From assembly GCA_036386415.1 (NCBI GenBank), contig DASVVT010000048.1:34832-98831 (forward strand): a stretch of DNA of 64,000 nt. Reading direction: 5' to 3'. The notes beneath the pieces were generated by a model, which saw only the letters and a program-made list of their open reading frames with translations, did no database searches and was not told the origin of the DNA. Below, one piece after another: positions 41,627 through 49,078 of the stretch; position 1 is the first letter of the stretch, and every line of letters begins with the position of its first letter. This DNA comes from DASVVT01 sp036386415. GTDB taxonomy: Bacteria; Acidobacteriota; Blastocatellia; Pyrinomonadales; Pyrinomonadaceae. Made by a program: the position numbers and the translations under genes.

Positions 41627-42094
41627 TCACCTCAAAGCCAGCTCCATGAAGAGCGCGCCTTCTTCCGGGTTATAACGGTAAGGCTCTATCGGCTGAAAGC
41701 CGAGTGCGCGATAGAGTGTGATCGCCCGGTGCATCGACGGGAGGGTATCGAGGCGCATGCGCGCGTAGCCGAGCGAGCGCGCCTCTTCGATGATCTTGAG
41801 TGCTAGGCTCTTGCCTGCCCCCGTGCCTCGCGACGCAGGGCGGACGTACAACCTCTTCATCTCGCAGGTTTCTTCGTCGATCTTTCTCAAGGCCACGCAA
41901 CCTGCGGCCTGTGTCCCATCCACGGCTAAAAAGAGGCGGCCATCAGGCGGGGCGTAGTCTCCGGGGAGCGCGGCCAGTTCCGCGTCGAAATTCTGAAAGC
42001 AGAGGTCTATGCCTGTGGCGGCGGCGTACTCCAGGAACAGCTCCCGTGCCTGACCGATCTGCTCTTCGGATTGAGCCTGAACAAGCTTCAGCAT
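41627..42094 (-). CDS. GNAT family N-acetyltransferase
   Basis: A 155-residue GNAT acetyltransferase. Acetyl-CoA loop RGTGAGKSLALKIIEEAR (about 93-110; R/Q-x-x-G-x-G/A) and the C-terminal ALGFQPIEPY strand are clear. The acceptor substrate is unknown. It sits between ferredoxin and A-type carrier genes but need not be part of that pathway. Confidence 0.88.
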   Translation of the reverse strand: MLKLVQAQSEEQIGQARELFLEYAAATGIDLCFQNFDAELAALPGDYAPPDGRLFLAVDGTQAAGCVALRKIDEETCEMKRLYVRPASRGTGAGKSLALKIIEEARSLGYARMRLDTLPSMHRAITLYRALGFQPIEPYRYNPEEGALFMELALR

Positions 42095-42262
42095 ATGAAG
42101 GGTTACTCTTCTTCGGTGAGCGCTCTTGAGAGTTGCAGTTTATATCAAAAAAGATGGCGCGTAGCGCGAAGCCCGGCCAGCCGTCTCTTCACCCTTTGAA
42201 GAGAGATGCGGACTGGATAGCCTTCACGCCGTCGCGCCTTGCAGAGATTTCAGTTGGTAAAT

Positions 42263-42619
42263 TTAGGCCGTGAACGAGGAGCCGCAGCCGCAGCCGCCCG
42301 TCGCGTTCGGGTTTGTGAACGTAAAGCCAGAACCCATCACGCCGGTCACGTAGTCGATCCTCACGCCGTTCAGATACTGCGCGCTGAACATGTCTACGAA
42401 GAGCCGCACGCCATTCTGGTCGAGTATGTAATCGCCCTGACGCGAATCCTCTTCGATGTTCAGGCTGTACTGAAAGCCGGAGCAGCCGCCCGGCACAACC
42501 CGCACTCTCAGGCCAGCCGTCTCCGGCAGCCCCTCTTCGCTCGCCATAAATTTCTTGACTTCACCGGCGGCCATTTCCGTCAGTTCCATCGTCATTGTCG
42601 GAGCAGTTGTTGCAGACAT
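42263..42619 (-). CDS. erpA: A-type Fe-S carrier (IscA/ErpA-like)
   Basis: A 118-residue Fe-S carrier with the three ligand cysteines of the family: VVPGGCSGFQYSLNIEE (C about 50) and the C-terminal GGCGCGSSF. It accepts nascent clusters from the scaffold and passes them to apo-enzymes. The segment VRLFVDMFSAQYLNGVRIDYV is typical. It belongs to the group ferredoxin, Mrp, SufR-like regulator, NifU, NifS in this region. Confidence 0.9.
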   Translation of the reverse strand: MSATTAPTMTMELTEMAAGEVKKFMASEEGLPETAGLRVRVVPGGCSGFQYSLNIEEDSRQGDYILDQNGVRLFVDMFSAQYLNGVRIDYVTGVMGSGFTFTNPNATGGCGCGSSFTA

Positions 42620-42648
42620 TTAATTCTCTCCTTAAAAATTTGTTATTA

Positions 42649-42760
42649 GTCCGTGGTCAGTGGTCAGTGGTCCGTTGTTTGTGCCAGCGCCAGTTATCTC
42701 CTGAAGATATATCACCCAGGATAATCAAACAAAACAACTGACAACGGACAACTGACCACT
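42649..42760. repeat. Inverted heptad repeat, family C copy 2
   Basis: GTCCGTG-GTCAGTG-GTCAGTG-GTCCGTT units (42649-42680) and right arm (42732-42760). It separates the mrp stop codon from the downstream erpA gene. Confidence 0.87.
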
Positions 42761-42763
42761 TTA

Positions 42764-43846
42764 TTATCGAGCCTTGCCTAAAATGACAAGCTCAGGTTTC
42801 ATCGCCTCAATCGAGACTTGCCGCGCTATTTCCTCGGCCACATGCCGGAAAGCTTGCGCCTGCGTCGAATCGGGATGGCTGACGACGACGGGCACGCCGC
42901 TATCTCCCCCGGCGCGCACCTCCAGACCCAGCGGAATCGCGCCCAGAAAAGGGACTCCATACTGTGCGGCCAGCTTCTCGCCGCCGCCTTCACCGAAAAT
43001 ATCATATCGGATGCCTGTATCGGGCGCGACGAAATAGCTCATGTTCTCGACCACGCCGAGCACAGGCACGGCCACCGTCTCGAACATGCGCAAAGCACGC
43101 CGCACGTCCATGACGGCCACTTCCTGCGGCGTCGTCACGAGCACAGCGCCCTGCACGGGGACAAGCTGCGCCAAACTCAACTGCACATCGCCCGTGCCCG
43201 GCGGCATGTCCACGATCAGATAATCAAGCTCGCCCCACTTCACATCCGATAGAAACTGTTTGACCAAGCCGTGCAGGATCGGCCCGCGCACGATCAAGGG
43301 CTTGTCACCCGGTTGAAGAAGCGCCATCGACATCAAGCGTACGCCGTAAGCTTCAATCGGCAGCAGCTTGTTCTGCTCCACTTCGGGGCGCGCCTCGCTC
43401 GCTCCGAGCATCAAAGGCACGTTCGGGCCGTAGACGTCCATGTCCATCAAGCCGACGCGCGCGCCGTCCAGGGCGAGCGAGACGGCGATGTTGACCGCCA
43501 CGGTTGACTTTCCGACGCCGCCCTTGCCCGAAGACACGGCGATGATGTTACGCACACCCTCGACGACGACCTTGTCACCGATACCCCGCCCCTTAGGGAC
43601 TTCCGCATCCATCTTGACGTTGACCGATTCGACCCCCGGTAACGCGCCGACAAGCTCTCGCGCCGCGCCCTCCATCTGATCTTTGACCGGACATGCCGGT
43701 GTCGTCAGGACAATGCGAAAAGATACCTCGCCCCCCTCGATCTTCAAATCCTTGATGAAGCCTAAGGAGACAATATCCTTGTGCAGATCAGGGTCCTCGA
43801 TCTGCCGCAAAGCCTCCAGCACGCTCTGTTCTGTTAATTGAGCCAT
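42764..43846 (-). CDS. mrp: Mrp/ApbC/NBP35-type Fe-S carrier ATPase
   Basis: A 360-residue P-loop ATPase. An N-terminal DUF59/MIP18 domain (about 1-85, SLGFIKDLKIEGGEVSF) is fused to the Mrp ATPase with deviant Walker A SSGKGGVGKSTVAVNIA (about 107) and the motif DYLIVDMPPGTGDVQLSLAQ. Family members that bridge a [4Fe-4S] cluster between subunits carry CxxC after ENMSYF; here the residues are ENMSYFVAPDTG, so that cysteine pair is absent. It may use another ligand or act without a bridging cluster. Confidence 0.9.
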   Translation of the reverse strand: MAQLTEQSVLEALRQIEDPDLHKDIVSLGFIKDLKIEGGEVSFRIVLTTPACPVKDQMEGAARELVGALPGVESVNVKMDAEVPKGRGIGDKVVVEGVRNIIAVSSGKGGVGKSTVAVNIAVSLALDGARVGLMDMDVYGPNVPLMLGASEARPEVEQNKLLPIEAYGVRLMSMALLQPGDKPLIVRGPILHGLVKQFLSDVKWGELDYLIVDMPPGTGDVQLSLAQLVPVQGAVLVTTPQEVAVMDVRRALRMFETVAVPVLGVVENMSYFVAPDTGIRYDIFGEGGGEKLAAQYGVPFLGAIPLGLEVRAGGDSGVPVVVSHPDSTQAQAFRHVAEEIARQVSIEAMKPELVILGKAR

Positions 43847-43860
43847 ATATGTTCAGCAAT

Positions 43861-43914
43861 GCAGTTTTCAGTTTCAGGAAAGGGCTTTTATCTGAAAACT
43901 AAAAACTGTGAACT
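43861..43914. repeat. Inverted heptad repeat, family I (single copy)
   Basis: Left arm CAGTTTT-CAGTTTC (43861-43878), right arm GAAAACT-AAAAACT-GTGAACT (43893-43914). Only 14 nt of loop. The right arm touches the SufR-like stop codon. Confidence 0.78.
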
Positions 43915-44560
43915 AATCTTGTCCCTGCTTTTTCGGCCTGAGCACGCGATAGACGCAGCGCGATGCGCCGCCGACAATACGTGATTCGCGAAACACTTCC
44001 GTGCCCAGCAGTTCTCTGTAAACCTCAAGCTCCCTTTCGCACAACTGACGATAATCGCGCGCTACGTCCGTCATCGGACAATTCCATTCTGTCAGCAGGT
44101 AGGAGTCGTCAGAGAGCTTCTCGACTTCCGCCTCGTAACCCTCCTCGTCCAGCAACTCTGCCAGACGACACACACGCGCGTCAAAGCCTAAATTTTCAAG
44201 CCGTGGGCGCAAACGCTCGATCATCTCTTTGGCACACCCGCAGAAGACCGTGTTCAGCCCGCGCTCGCCCCACACCGCGCCGACCTGTTGCAGGACGGCT
44301 CTGGCGAAAAGATCGTAACGCTTCGGGAACAGTTGATCGGCCTTAGCCGTCAGACGATAGACGTGCGCCGGGCGTCCACGATCCCCGCGCTCTCGATTGT
44401 GCTCGACGTAACCGTCGCGCTCAAGCACATCCAGATGCTTGCGCACACACTGCTTCGAGACGCCAAGTGAGGAAGCCAGTTCCTCCGCATGGACTCTGCC
44501 CCGCGTGCGCAGGAGACTGATAATCCCCTCGCGCGAAGCGCCCCGGAGCCCGTTTGTCAT
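43913..44560 (-). CDS. SufR-like winged-helix Fe-S regulator
   Basis: A 215-residue DNA-binding regulator. The N-terminal winged helix-turn-helix (about 8-70: GRVHAEELASSLGVSKQCVR) is followed by a sensor domain. SufR proteins bind a cluster through C-x12-C-x13-C-x14-C; here the first pair C-x12-C (CPMTDVARDYRQLC) and a last Cys (GGASRC) are present but the third position appears to be Glu. The start at ATG 44560 is chosen because a perfect promoter lies directly upstream of it; an earlier in-frame ATG (44635) would lie upstream of that promoter. It faces the nifU/nifS genes and probably represses Fe-S assembly genes and itself. Confidence 0.82.
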   Translation of the reverse strand: MTNGLRGASREGIISLLRTRGRVHAEELASSLGVSKQCVRKHLDVLERDGYVEHNRERGDRGRPAHVYRLTAKADQLFPKRYDLFARAVLQQVGAVWGERGLNTVFCGCAKEMIERLRPRLENLGFDARVCRLAELLDEEGYEAEVEKLSDDSYLLTEWNCPMTDVARDYRQLCERELEVYRELLGTEVFRESRIVGGASRCVYRVLRPKKQGQD

Positions 44561-44579
44561 GACAGCCGACACGAAAATA

Positions 44580-44610
44580 ATGATAGGTTGACGAGGTGCA
44601 TTTGTCAACC
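44580..44610 (-). promoter_or_regulatory. Promoter with overlapping operator palindrome of SufR-like gene
   Basis: On the minus strand TTGACA (44608-44603) and TATCAT (44585-44580) are 17 bp apart. A perfect inverted repeat GGTTGAC-N11-GTCAACC (44586-44610) covers the -35 box and the spacer, as expected for the operator of an autorepressor. Confidence 0.8.
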
Positions 44611-44714
44611 GGATGGTTGTTTTAATGTCCTGCAAATAAGGCGGTATTCTGCCTGGATGGCGATTTGATGAACCATGTTTTGATAAATAAGAGCGCCGGA
44701 GGCGCGAGCAGTTT

Positions 44715-44886
44715 AGTAGCCCACGACTAGAGGAGTGGGAATAAAGTCATCAAACACCTATTAAGCTACGCAGTAGCGACATACATTCACCGTGCCGTAG
44801 ATGGAATATGGAGTTTATGTCGTCCTCTTTGAGGGCTTGCCTATACATCTCGCTCTTAAACCCACAGCCCAGCGCCGTGGGCTACT
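44715..44886. mobile_element. MITE/REP-like element with terminal inverted repeats
   Basis: A 172-bp non-coding element bounded by perfect 10-bp inverted repeats AGTAGCCCAC (44715-44724) and GTGGGCTACT (44877-44886). Near each end is a hairpin (CCCAC...GTGGG on the left, CCCACAGCCCAGCGCCGTGGG on the right). A GCGCCGGAGGCGC palindrome lies just outside (44692-44704). End hairpins of this sort suggest an IS200/IS605- or REP-type non-autonomous element; no transposase is present. It fills most of the 391-bp gap 44561-44951 between the SufR-like and nifU genes. Confidence 0.5.
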
Positions 44887-44951
44887 GATATGCCGTCACT
44901 CCGTGACTGAAATGCAGACCCTCGTGTAACATGAGTTACTAATCCTTAGCC

Positions 44952-45545
44952 ATGTCTTATTACCCAAACATCATCAACGATCATTTCGCCAACCCGCGCA
45001 ACGTGGGCGAGGTGTCGGGCGAGGATGCGTACGGCGATACCGGGTCGCTCGTCTGCGGCGCCGTGGTGCGCCTGTCTCTGAAGATAGACGCGGCGTCTCA
45101 CAGGATCACAGAGGCGAAGTTTAAGGCCGTGGGCTGCGGCTTTCTGATCGCCTCTGCTTCCCTGCTGACAGAGATGGTTGAAGGGATGATGCTCGGCGAG
45201 GCTGCACACCTCAAAGGGAGTGAGCTGGCAGAAAAGCTCTGCGCAGTTCCGGCGGACAAACTGCACTGCGTCGCGCTCTGTTGCGAGGCTCTACACGAGG
45301 CCGCCGTGCATTATCGCCGGACGACGCTGGAAGAGTGGATCGGCGAAGAAGCGCTCATCTGCACCTGCTTCGGCGTCTCGGAGAAGACCATCGAGCGCGT
45401 GATTGACACGCGCTCGCTCCACACAGTCGAACAGGTTACGTGGGCGTGCAACGCTGGCGGAGGCTGCGGCTCATGCCAGCCTCTCATAGAGGATATACTG
45501 GAAGACTTCTGGAGGAGCCGAATAGTGCGCCTGGAAAAGACTTAA
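44952..45545 (+). CDS. nifU: NifU-like Fe-S scaffold (IscU domain plus BFD-type [2Fe-2S])
   Basis: A 197-residue scaffold on which Fe-S clusters are built. IscU domain (1-120) with its three cysteines C35, C62 and C106; the Asp that normally follows C35-Gly is Ala here (VCGAVVR), a change that in model IscU proteins stabilises the bound cluster. A bacterioferritin-associated-ferredoxin-like [2Fe-2S] domain follows with C137-x-C139 and C172-x2-C175. The C-terminal Nfu domain of full NifU is absent. The cysteine desulfurase gene follows. It diverges from the SufR-like regulator gene, with a MITE-like element in between. Confidence 0.88.
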   Translation: MSYYPNIINDHFANPRNVGEVSGEDAYGDTGSLVCGAVVRLSLKIDAASHRITEAKFKAVGCGFLIASASLLTEMVEGMMLGEAAHLKGSELAEKLCAVPADKLHCVALCCEALHEAAVHYRRTTLEEWIGEEALICTCFGVSEKTIERVIDTRSLHTVEQVTWACNAGGGCGSCQPLIEDILEDFWRSRIVRLEKT

Positions 45546-45641
45546 ACGCTCTGGAGGCGCGCAAAGTTGAAAGACGCGAAAGATTCTACTCACTCATAGA
45601 GCGCCCTTTGCGATCCACTTCAGCGCCTGAGAGCGTTTAGT
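45541..45641. repeat. Inverted repeat, family E copy 4 (diverged)
   Basis: TTAAACGCTCTGGAGGCGCG left end and GCGCCTGAGAGCGTTTAG right end pair over about 15 bp with gaps; internal CGCAAAG and CTTTGCG units remain. A T-rich run follows (45642-45652), making it a plausible attenuator between nifU and nifS. It overlaps the end of nifU. Confidence 0.7.
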
Positions 45642-45685
45642 CTTTCCTTTTTTAGTCGTAGCTCAAGGAAGGTAGCAATAATACT

Positions 45686-46849
45686 GTGCCGGAACGAATG
45701 ATCTATTTAGATAACAACGCGACGACGCGCATTGCGCCGGAAGTTTTTGAGGCGATGCGGCCATACCTGACGGAGCTTTACGGTAACCCTTCGTCGGCGC
45801 ATACGTTCGGCAGGCAGATGCGTGCCGTGGTCGAAGCCGCGCGCGAGCGGGTCGCCGAAAGTTTGGGCGCGACGGCTTCGAGCGAGATTGTGTTCACCTC
45901 CTGCGGCTCTGAATCAGACAACTGGGCGATCCGGGGCGCGCTTGAGCAGCAAGCGGGCAAGCGTCACATCATCACAACGCGTGTCGAGCACGAGGCCGTG
46001 AGGAATCTGTGCGAGCGATTGCAGAAGAGCGGCTACGAGGTGACGTGGCTCGAAGTCGATGAGGAAGGTCGTCTCGACCTGGAAGACCTGCGCGCGGCGC
46101 TTCGCGAAGACACGGCGCTGGTTTCCGTGATGCTGGCGAACAACGAGACGGGCGTGCTCTTTCCCATTGAAGAGATCGGGCGCGTCGTCCGCGAAGCGAG
46201 CGCCGCACTCTTTCACGTGGACGGCGTGCAGGCGGTCGGCAAGATTCCGATCAGGCTGCACAGTCTCCCGGTCGATCTGTTCAGTATCTCCGGGCACAAA
46301 TTTCATGCGCCGAAAGGCGTCGGCGCGCTCTACGTGCGACAGGGATTAAACCTTGCGCCCTTCATCATTGGCGGCGGTCAGGAGGGCGGGCGGCGCGCAG
46401 GGACAGAGGCCGTGCCCTATATCGTCGCCATGGGACGCGCCTGCGAGCTAATGAGAGATTTTGAAGGGCACACCGAGATACGTCGCCTGCGAGACAAGCT
46501 TGAGGATGCGATCTTAAGCACGATTCCCAATACCCGCTTGAACGGCACGCGCGAGCGTGAGATGCGCCTGCCGAACACGTCGAACATCTCTTTTGCGGGC
46601 GTCGAAGGCGAGAGCATCCTCGCGCATCTGGACGCGGCTCAAATCTGCGTCTCGACGGGCTCGGCCTGCAATTCCGAGACGCACGAAGCCTCACCTGTGC
46701 TGCGCGCGATGAACGTGCCCTACACGGCGGCGCAGGGCTCCATACGGTTCTCGCTCGGACGCTACAACACTGAGGACGAGATCGAACGCACCCTCCAGGT
46801 GCTGCCCGGAATCATACATCATCTCACAGAGATGTCGCCCATCAAGTAA
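45686..46849 (+). CDS. nifS: Cysteine desulfurase (NifS/IscS family)
   Basis: A 387-residue PLP enzyme that takes sulfur from cysteine for Fe-S assembly. N-terminus MIYLDNNATTRIAPEVFEAM, PLP lysine in SISGHKFHAPKGVGALYV (about residue 205), and the catalytic loop cysteine in STGSACNSETHEASPVL (about residue 325). The start is GTG at 45686 with AAGGAAGG about 14 nt upstream; the ATG at 45698 is an alternative. It follows the NifU-like scaffold, with which it should form the core of an ISC/NIF-type system. Confidence 0.93.
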   Translation: MPERMIYLDNNATTRIAPEVFEAMRPYLTELYGNPSSAHTFGRQMRAVVEAARERVAESLGATASSEIVFTSCGSESDNWAIRGALEQQAGKRHIITTRVEHEAVRNLCERLQKSGYEVTWLEVDEEGRLDLEDLRAALREDTALVSVMLANNETGVLFPIEEIGRVVREASAALFHVDGVQAVGKIPIRLHSLPVDLFSISGHKFHAPKGVGALYVRQGLNLAPFIIGGGQEGGRRAGTEAVPYIVAMGRACELMRDFEGHTEIRRLRDKLEDAILSTIPNTRLNGTREREMRLPNTSNISFAGVEGESILAHLDAAQICVSTGSACNSETHEASPVLRAMNVPYTAAQGSIRFSLGRYNTEDEIERTLQVLPGIIHHLTEMSPIK

Positions 46850-46856
46850 AAAAGCT

Positions 46857-46966
46857 GTCGGTGGTCAGTTGTCCGTTGTCCGTTGTTTTGTCTAGCGACC
46901 CTTGAGTCTTTAAGATTCAAGTACGGGTAGCGAAGCAACTGACCACTGACCACTGACCACGGACAG
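46857..46966. repeat. Inverted heptad repeat, family C copy 3
   Basis: GTCGGTG-GTCAGTT-GTCCGTT-GTCCGTT left arm and complementary right arm ending CCACGGAC. It lies between the convergent nifS and peptidase/TPR genes. Confidence 0.87.
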
Positions 46967-46971
46967 CCTTT

Positions 46972-48897
46972 TTACTGTTCCAGATCAAACTCTTCGTCAG
47001 GGATGAACTCTATGGCGACGGCCTCGCCGTCGAAGCCTGCGTACGCATTATGCAATGGGCGGTACGTGATGATCGCCGGGTTGGCAGGGGTGCGCGGGCC
47101 GCAGGTGAGGTGGCCTTTGATCTCCGGCACGTAGGTGAGAAAGATGATGCGGCGAAGCGAGTTGTTGTGCAGCTTGAGCGTTCGCTCGCCGACCGTCACA
47201 GAGAGCAGCACGCCCGTCTCCGTGCATTCAACGTTGGTGAGCAGACCGCGCACGCGCTCGCCCTCAAAGCGCTTGCGCAGCACTGATCGAATCGGTCGAA
47301 CGGTCAAATCCGACTCGGCCTCGTTTGCTGAAGCGGTCTCTGTGTTCTTCAGTTGATGCTCGACCGCAGGCTTACGCCGCGCACTCTCTTCAAGTGTGAC
47401 GACGAGTTTGAGCATCGCCTGTGCCTGTTCGCGTATCTGGCGGTCGGCGCTCGTGTGTATGACGGGTTCGAGCGTCAGACGCGCGGACTTGTAATCTTCC
47501 TGGCGCAGGTAGATTTGCGCGAGCACGTTGAGGAACTCGTAACGTCCTGGCGAAAGCGCGAGTGCGCGCTGTGCGAGCGCGACAGCCTCGTCCAGTCGCT
47601 CGTTCAATGCTAACTGCACGAAGGCGAGCAGGTGGTAGGATTCGGGGAAGCCGGGCGCAAGCTCTATCGCTTTGCGTAGCTCTATCTGCATCCGACGGGC
47701 AGCCTCCGGCGCGTAGCCCGAGATGGAATGCTCCTCATCCATCCCTTCACGGCTGAGCGCGAAGGCATAATAGTAGTGGACGAGATAGTTCTGCGGGTCT
47801 AAGGCCACGGCACGCTCAAGAGCCGCACGCGCCTCACGGAATCTGCCCTGCTCGACGCGCAGCATACCGAGCGAGGCTTCGGCCAGCCCGAGGTCTGGGT
47901 CGAGCGCGAGGGCTTGCCTGAGACGCGCCTCCGCCTCCTCGAACCTGTCCATATGCCGCAGCAGATCGCCGAGGTAATACTGCGCCTGCGCGTCTGTGAG
48001 CGGCGCGCTTCCGACCTCTTTATCGAACTCCAGTCCTTTGTCGAATGGGACGACCTTGAGCGGGGCATTGAAGCGCCGGACGTAAGCTTCAAGCTCTCTC
48101 TGCATGCTTTCAACGTCTGTGTGAAAAGCCTGTCGAAAGGCATCCTCGAAGGGCGTGCCCGCGCCGAGCAGATTGACGTAGCGCATCAGCTCAGGCAGTC
48201 GCATACCCTCATTGGCTTGAATCAGGTAGTGAACCAGCGCCCAGGATTCGGCGTAGAACATGCCCTGCTTGTCGCTCTCGTTGTAGTAAGGGGAGCTATG
48301 ATCGACCGCCAGCAGTGTACGAAGCGGCAGGAGCGAAGGGCTTCGCCTGATGAGCTGAACGTGACTTTCGATAGTCCTGCCGAGCGTCGCGCGGCGACCA
48401 CCGTCCGTGACCTCAAAAGCGCTGTAGTATTCGGCCACCCCTTCGTTGAACCAGGCGGGCACGCCGCGCAGGTTGCTGTCGATCATCAGGTGCACGTACT
48501 CGTGAAAGATCGTGCGGTAAGGGGTCTCGCCGAGACGTTCAGCGCTCAGCGTGATGTAGTTCGTATCTCGTCCGGGCTGGAAAAAGCCTGCGACCTCGGC
48601 GGGGCGTCCCCTGTAGAGCGGCTTGAAGGGCTCGTATGAGCTATCGTTTTTAAAGAGGATGACGGTGGTTGCCAGCGGCGAAGCGAAGTTGTTGACGATG
48701 AAGAGACGCGCCAGGCTGAGGCGGAACTGTTCGAGACGGGTCGCCACTTCGCGCATCTCCATCTCGCTGGCGTTGCCGACGACCAGAAAATTACGTGTGC
48801 GCACGCTCGTCCACGCGTCCTTCGTCATCGCCGGATGATCCTGAGCGACGAGCAGGAGACATAGCAGGCTCGCGAGCGTCAGCGCAAGGCGTTTCAT
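46972..48897 (-). CDS. Exported gluzincin-type peptidase (DUF1570-like) with TPR repeats, paralog 1
   Basis: A 641-residue exported protein: signal peptide (MKRLALTLASLLCLLLVA), a peptidase-MA/DUF1570-like domain (about 30-270) with zinc motif HEYVH (near 133) and a downstream glutamate in FNEGVAEYY, then about four TPR units (about 305-490) and a C-terminal domain of unknown fold. It may be a periplasmic metallopeptidase or an inactive relative that binds peptides. It is paralogous along its length to the protein at 49079. The ATG at 48897 lacks a ribosome site; TTG at 48900 is adjacent. Confidence 0.82.
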   Translation of the reverse strand: MKRLALTLASLLCLLLVAQDHPAMTKDAWTSVRTRNFLVVGNASEMEMREVATRLEQFRLSLARLFIVNNFASPLATTVILFKNDSSYEPFKPLYRGRPAEVAGFFQPGRDTNYITLSAERLGETPYRTIFHEYVHLMIDSNLRGVPAWFNEGVAEYYSAFEVTDGGRRATLGRTIESHVQLIRRSPSLLPLRTLLAVDHSSPYYNESDKQGMFYAESWALVHYLIQANEGMRLPELMRYVNLLGAGTPFEDAFRQAFHTDVESMQRELEAYVRRFNAPLKVVPFDKGLEFDKEVGSAPLTDAQAQYYLGDLLRHMDRFEEAEARLRQALALDPDLGLAEASLGMLRVEQGRFREARAALERAVALDPQNYLVHYYYAFALSREGMDEEHSISGYAPEAARRMQIELRKAIELAPGFPESYHLLAFVQLALNERLDEAVALAQRALALSPGRYEFLNVLAQIYLRQEDYKSARLTLEPVIHTSADRQIREQAQAMLKLVVTLEESARRKPAVEHQLKNTETASANEAESDLTVRPIRSVLRKRFEGERVRGLLTNVECTETGVLLSVTVGERTLKLHNNSLRRIIFLTYVPEIKGHLTCGPRTPANPAIITYRPLHNAYAGFDGEAVAIEFIPDEEFDLEQ

Positions 48898-48987
48898 CAA
48901 GTATATCTACGGTCAGCGGCGTTTGAAACGGTCAGGGGACAAACTCCAAAGAAAAGTGAACGCTCACTGAGAAGCATAATAAAGATT

Positions 48988-49073
48988 TGTCAGTTGTCCG
49001 TGGTCAGTGGTCAGTGGTCAACGATTGAGCTTTAGAAATCTACATGTCCTACACAAACAACTGACAACTGACT
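48988..49073. repeat. Inverted heptad repeat, family C copy 4
   Basis: TTGTCAGTTGTCCGTGGTCA-type left arm (48988-49020) and CAAACAACTGACAACTGACT right arm (49054-49073). It stands six bases after the stop codon of paralog 2, and family C also follows paralog 1, so the repeat may have been copied together with the genes. Confidence 0.87.
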
Positions 49074-49078
49074 AATTC

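Noticed and set aside
44561..44635. N-terminal extension of the SufR-like regulator
   Set aside because: This ATG lies upstream of the promoter and operator at 44580-44610, so it cannot be on the transcript from that promoter.
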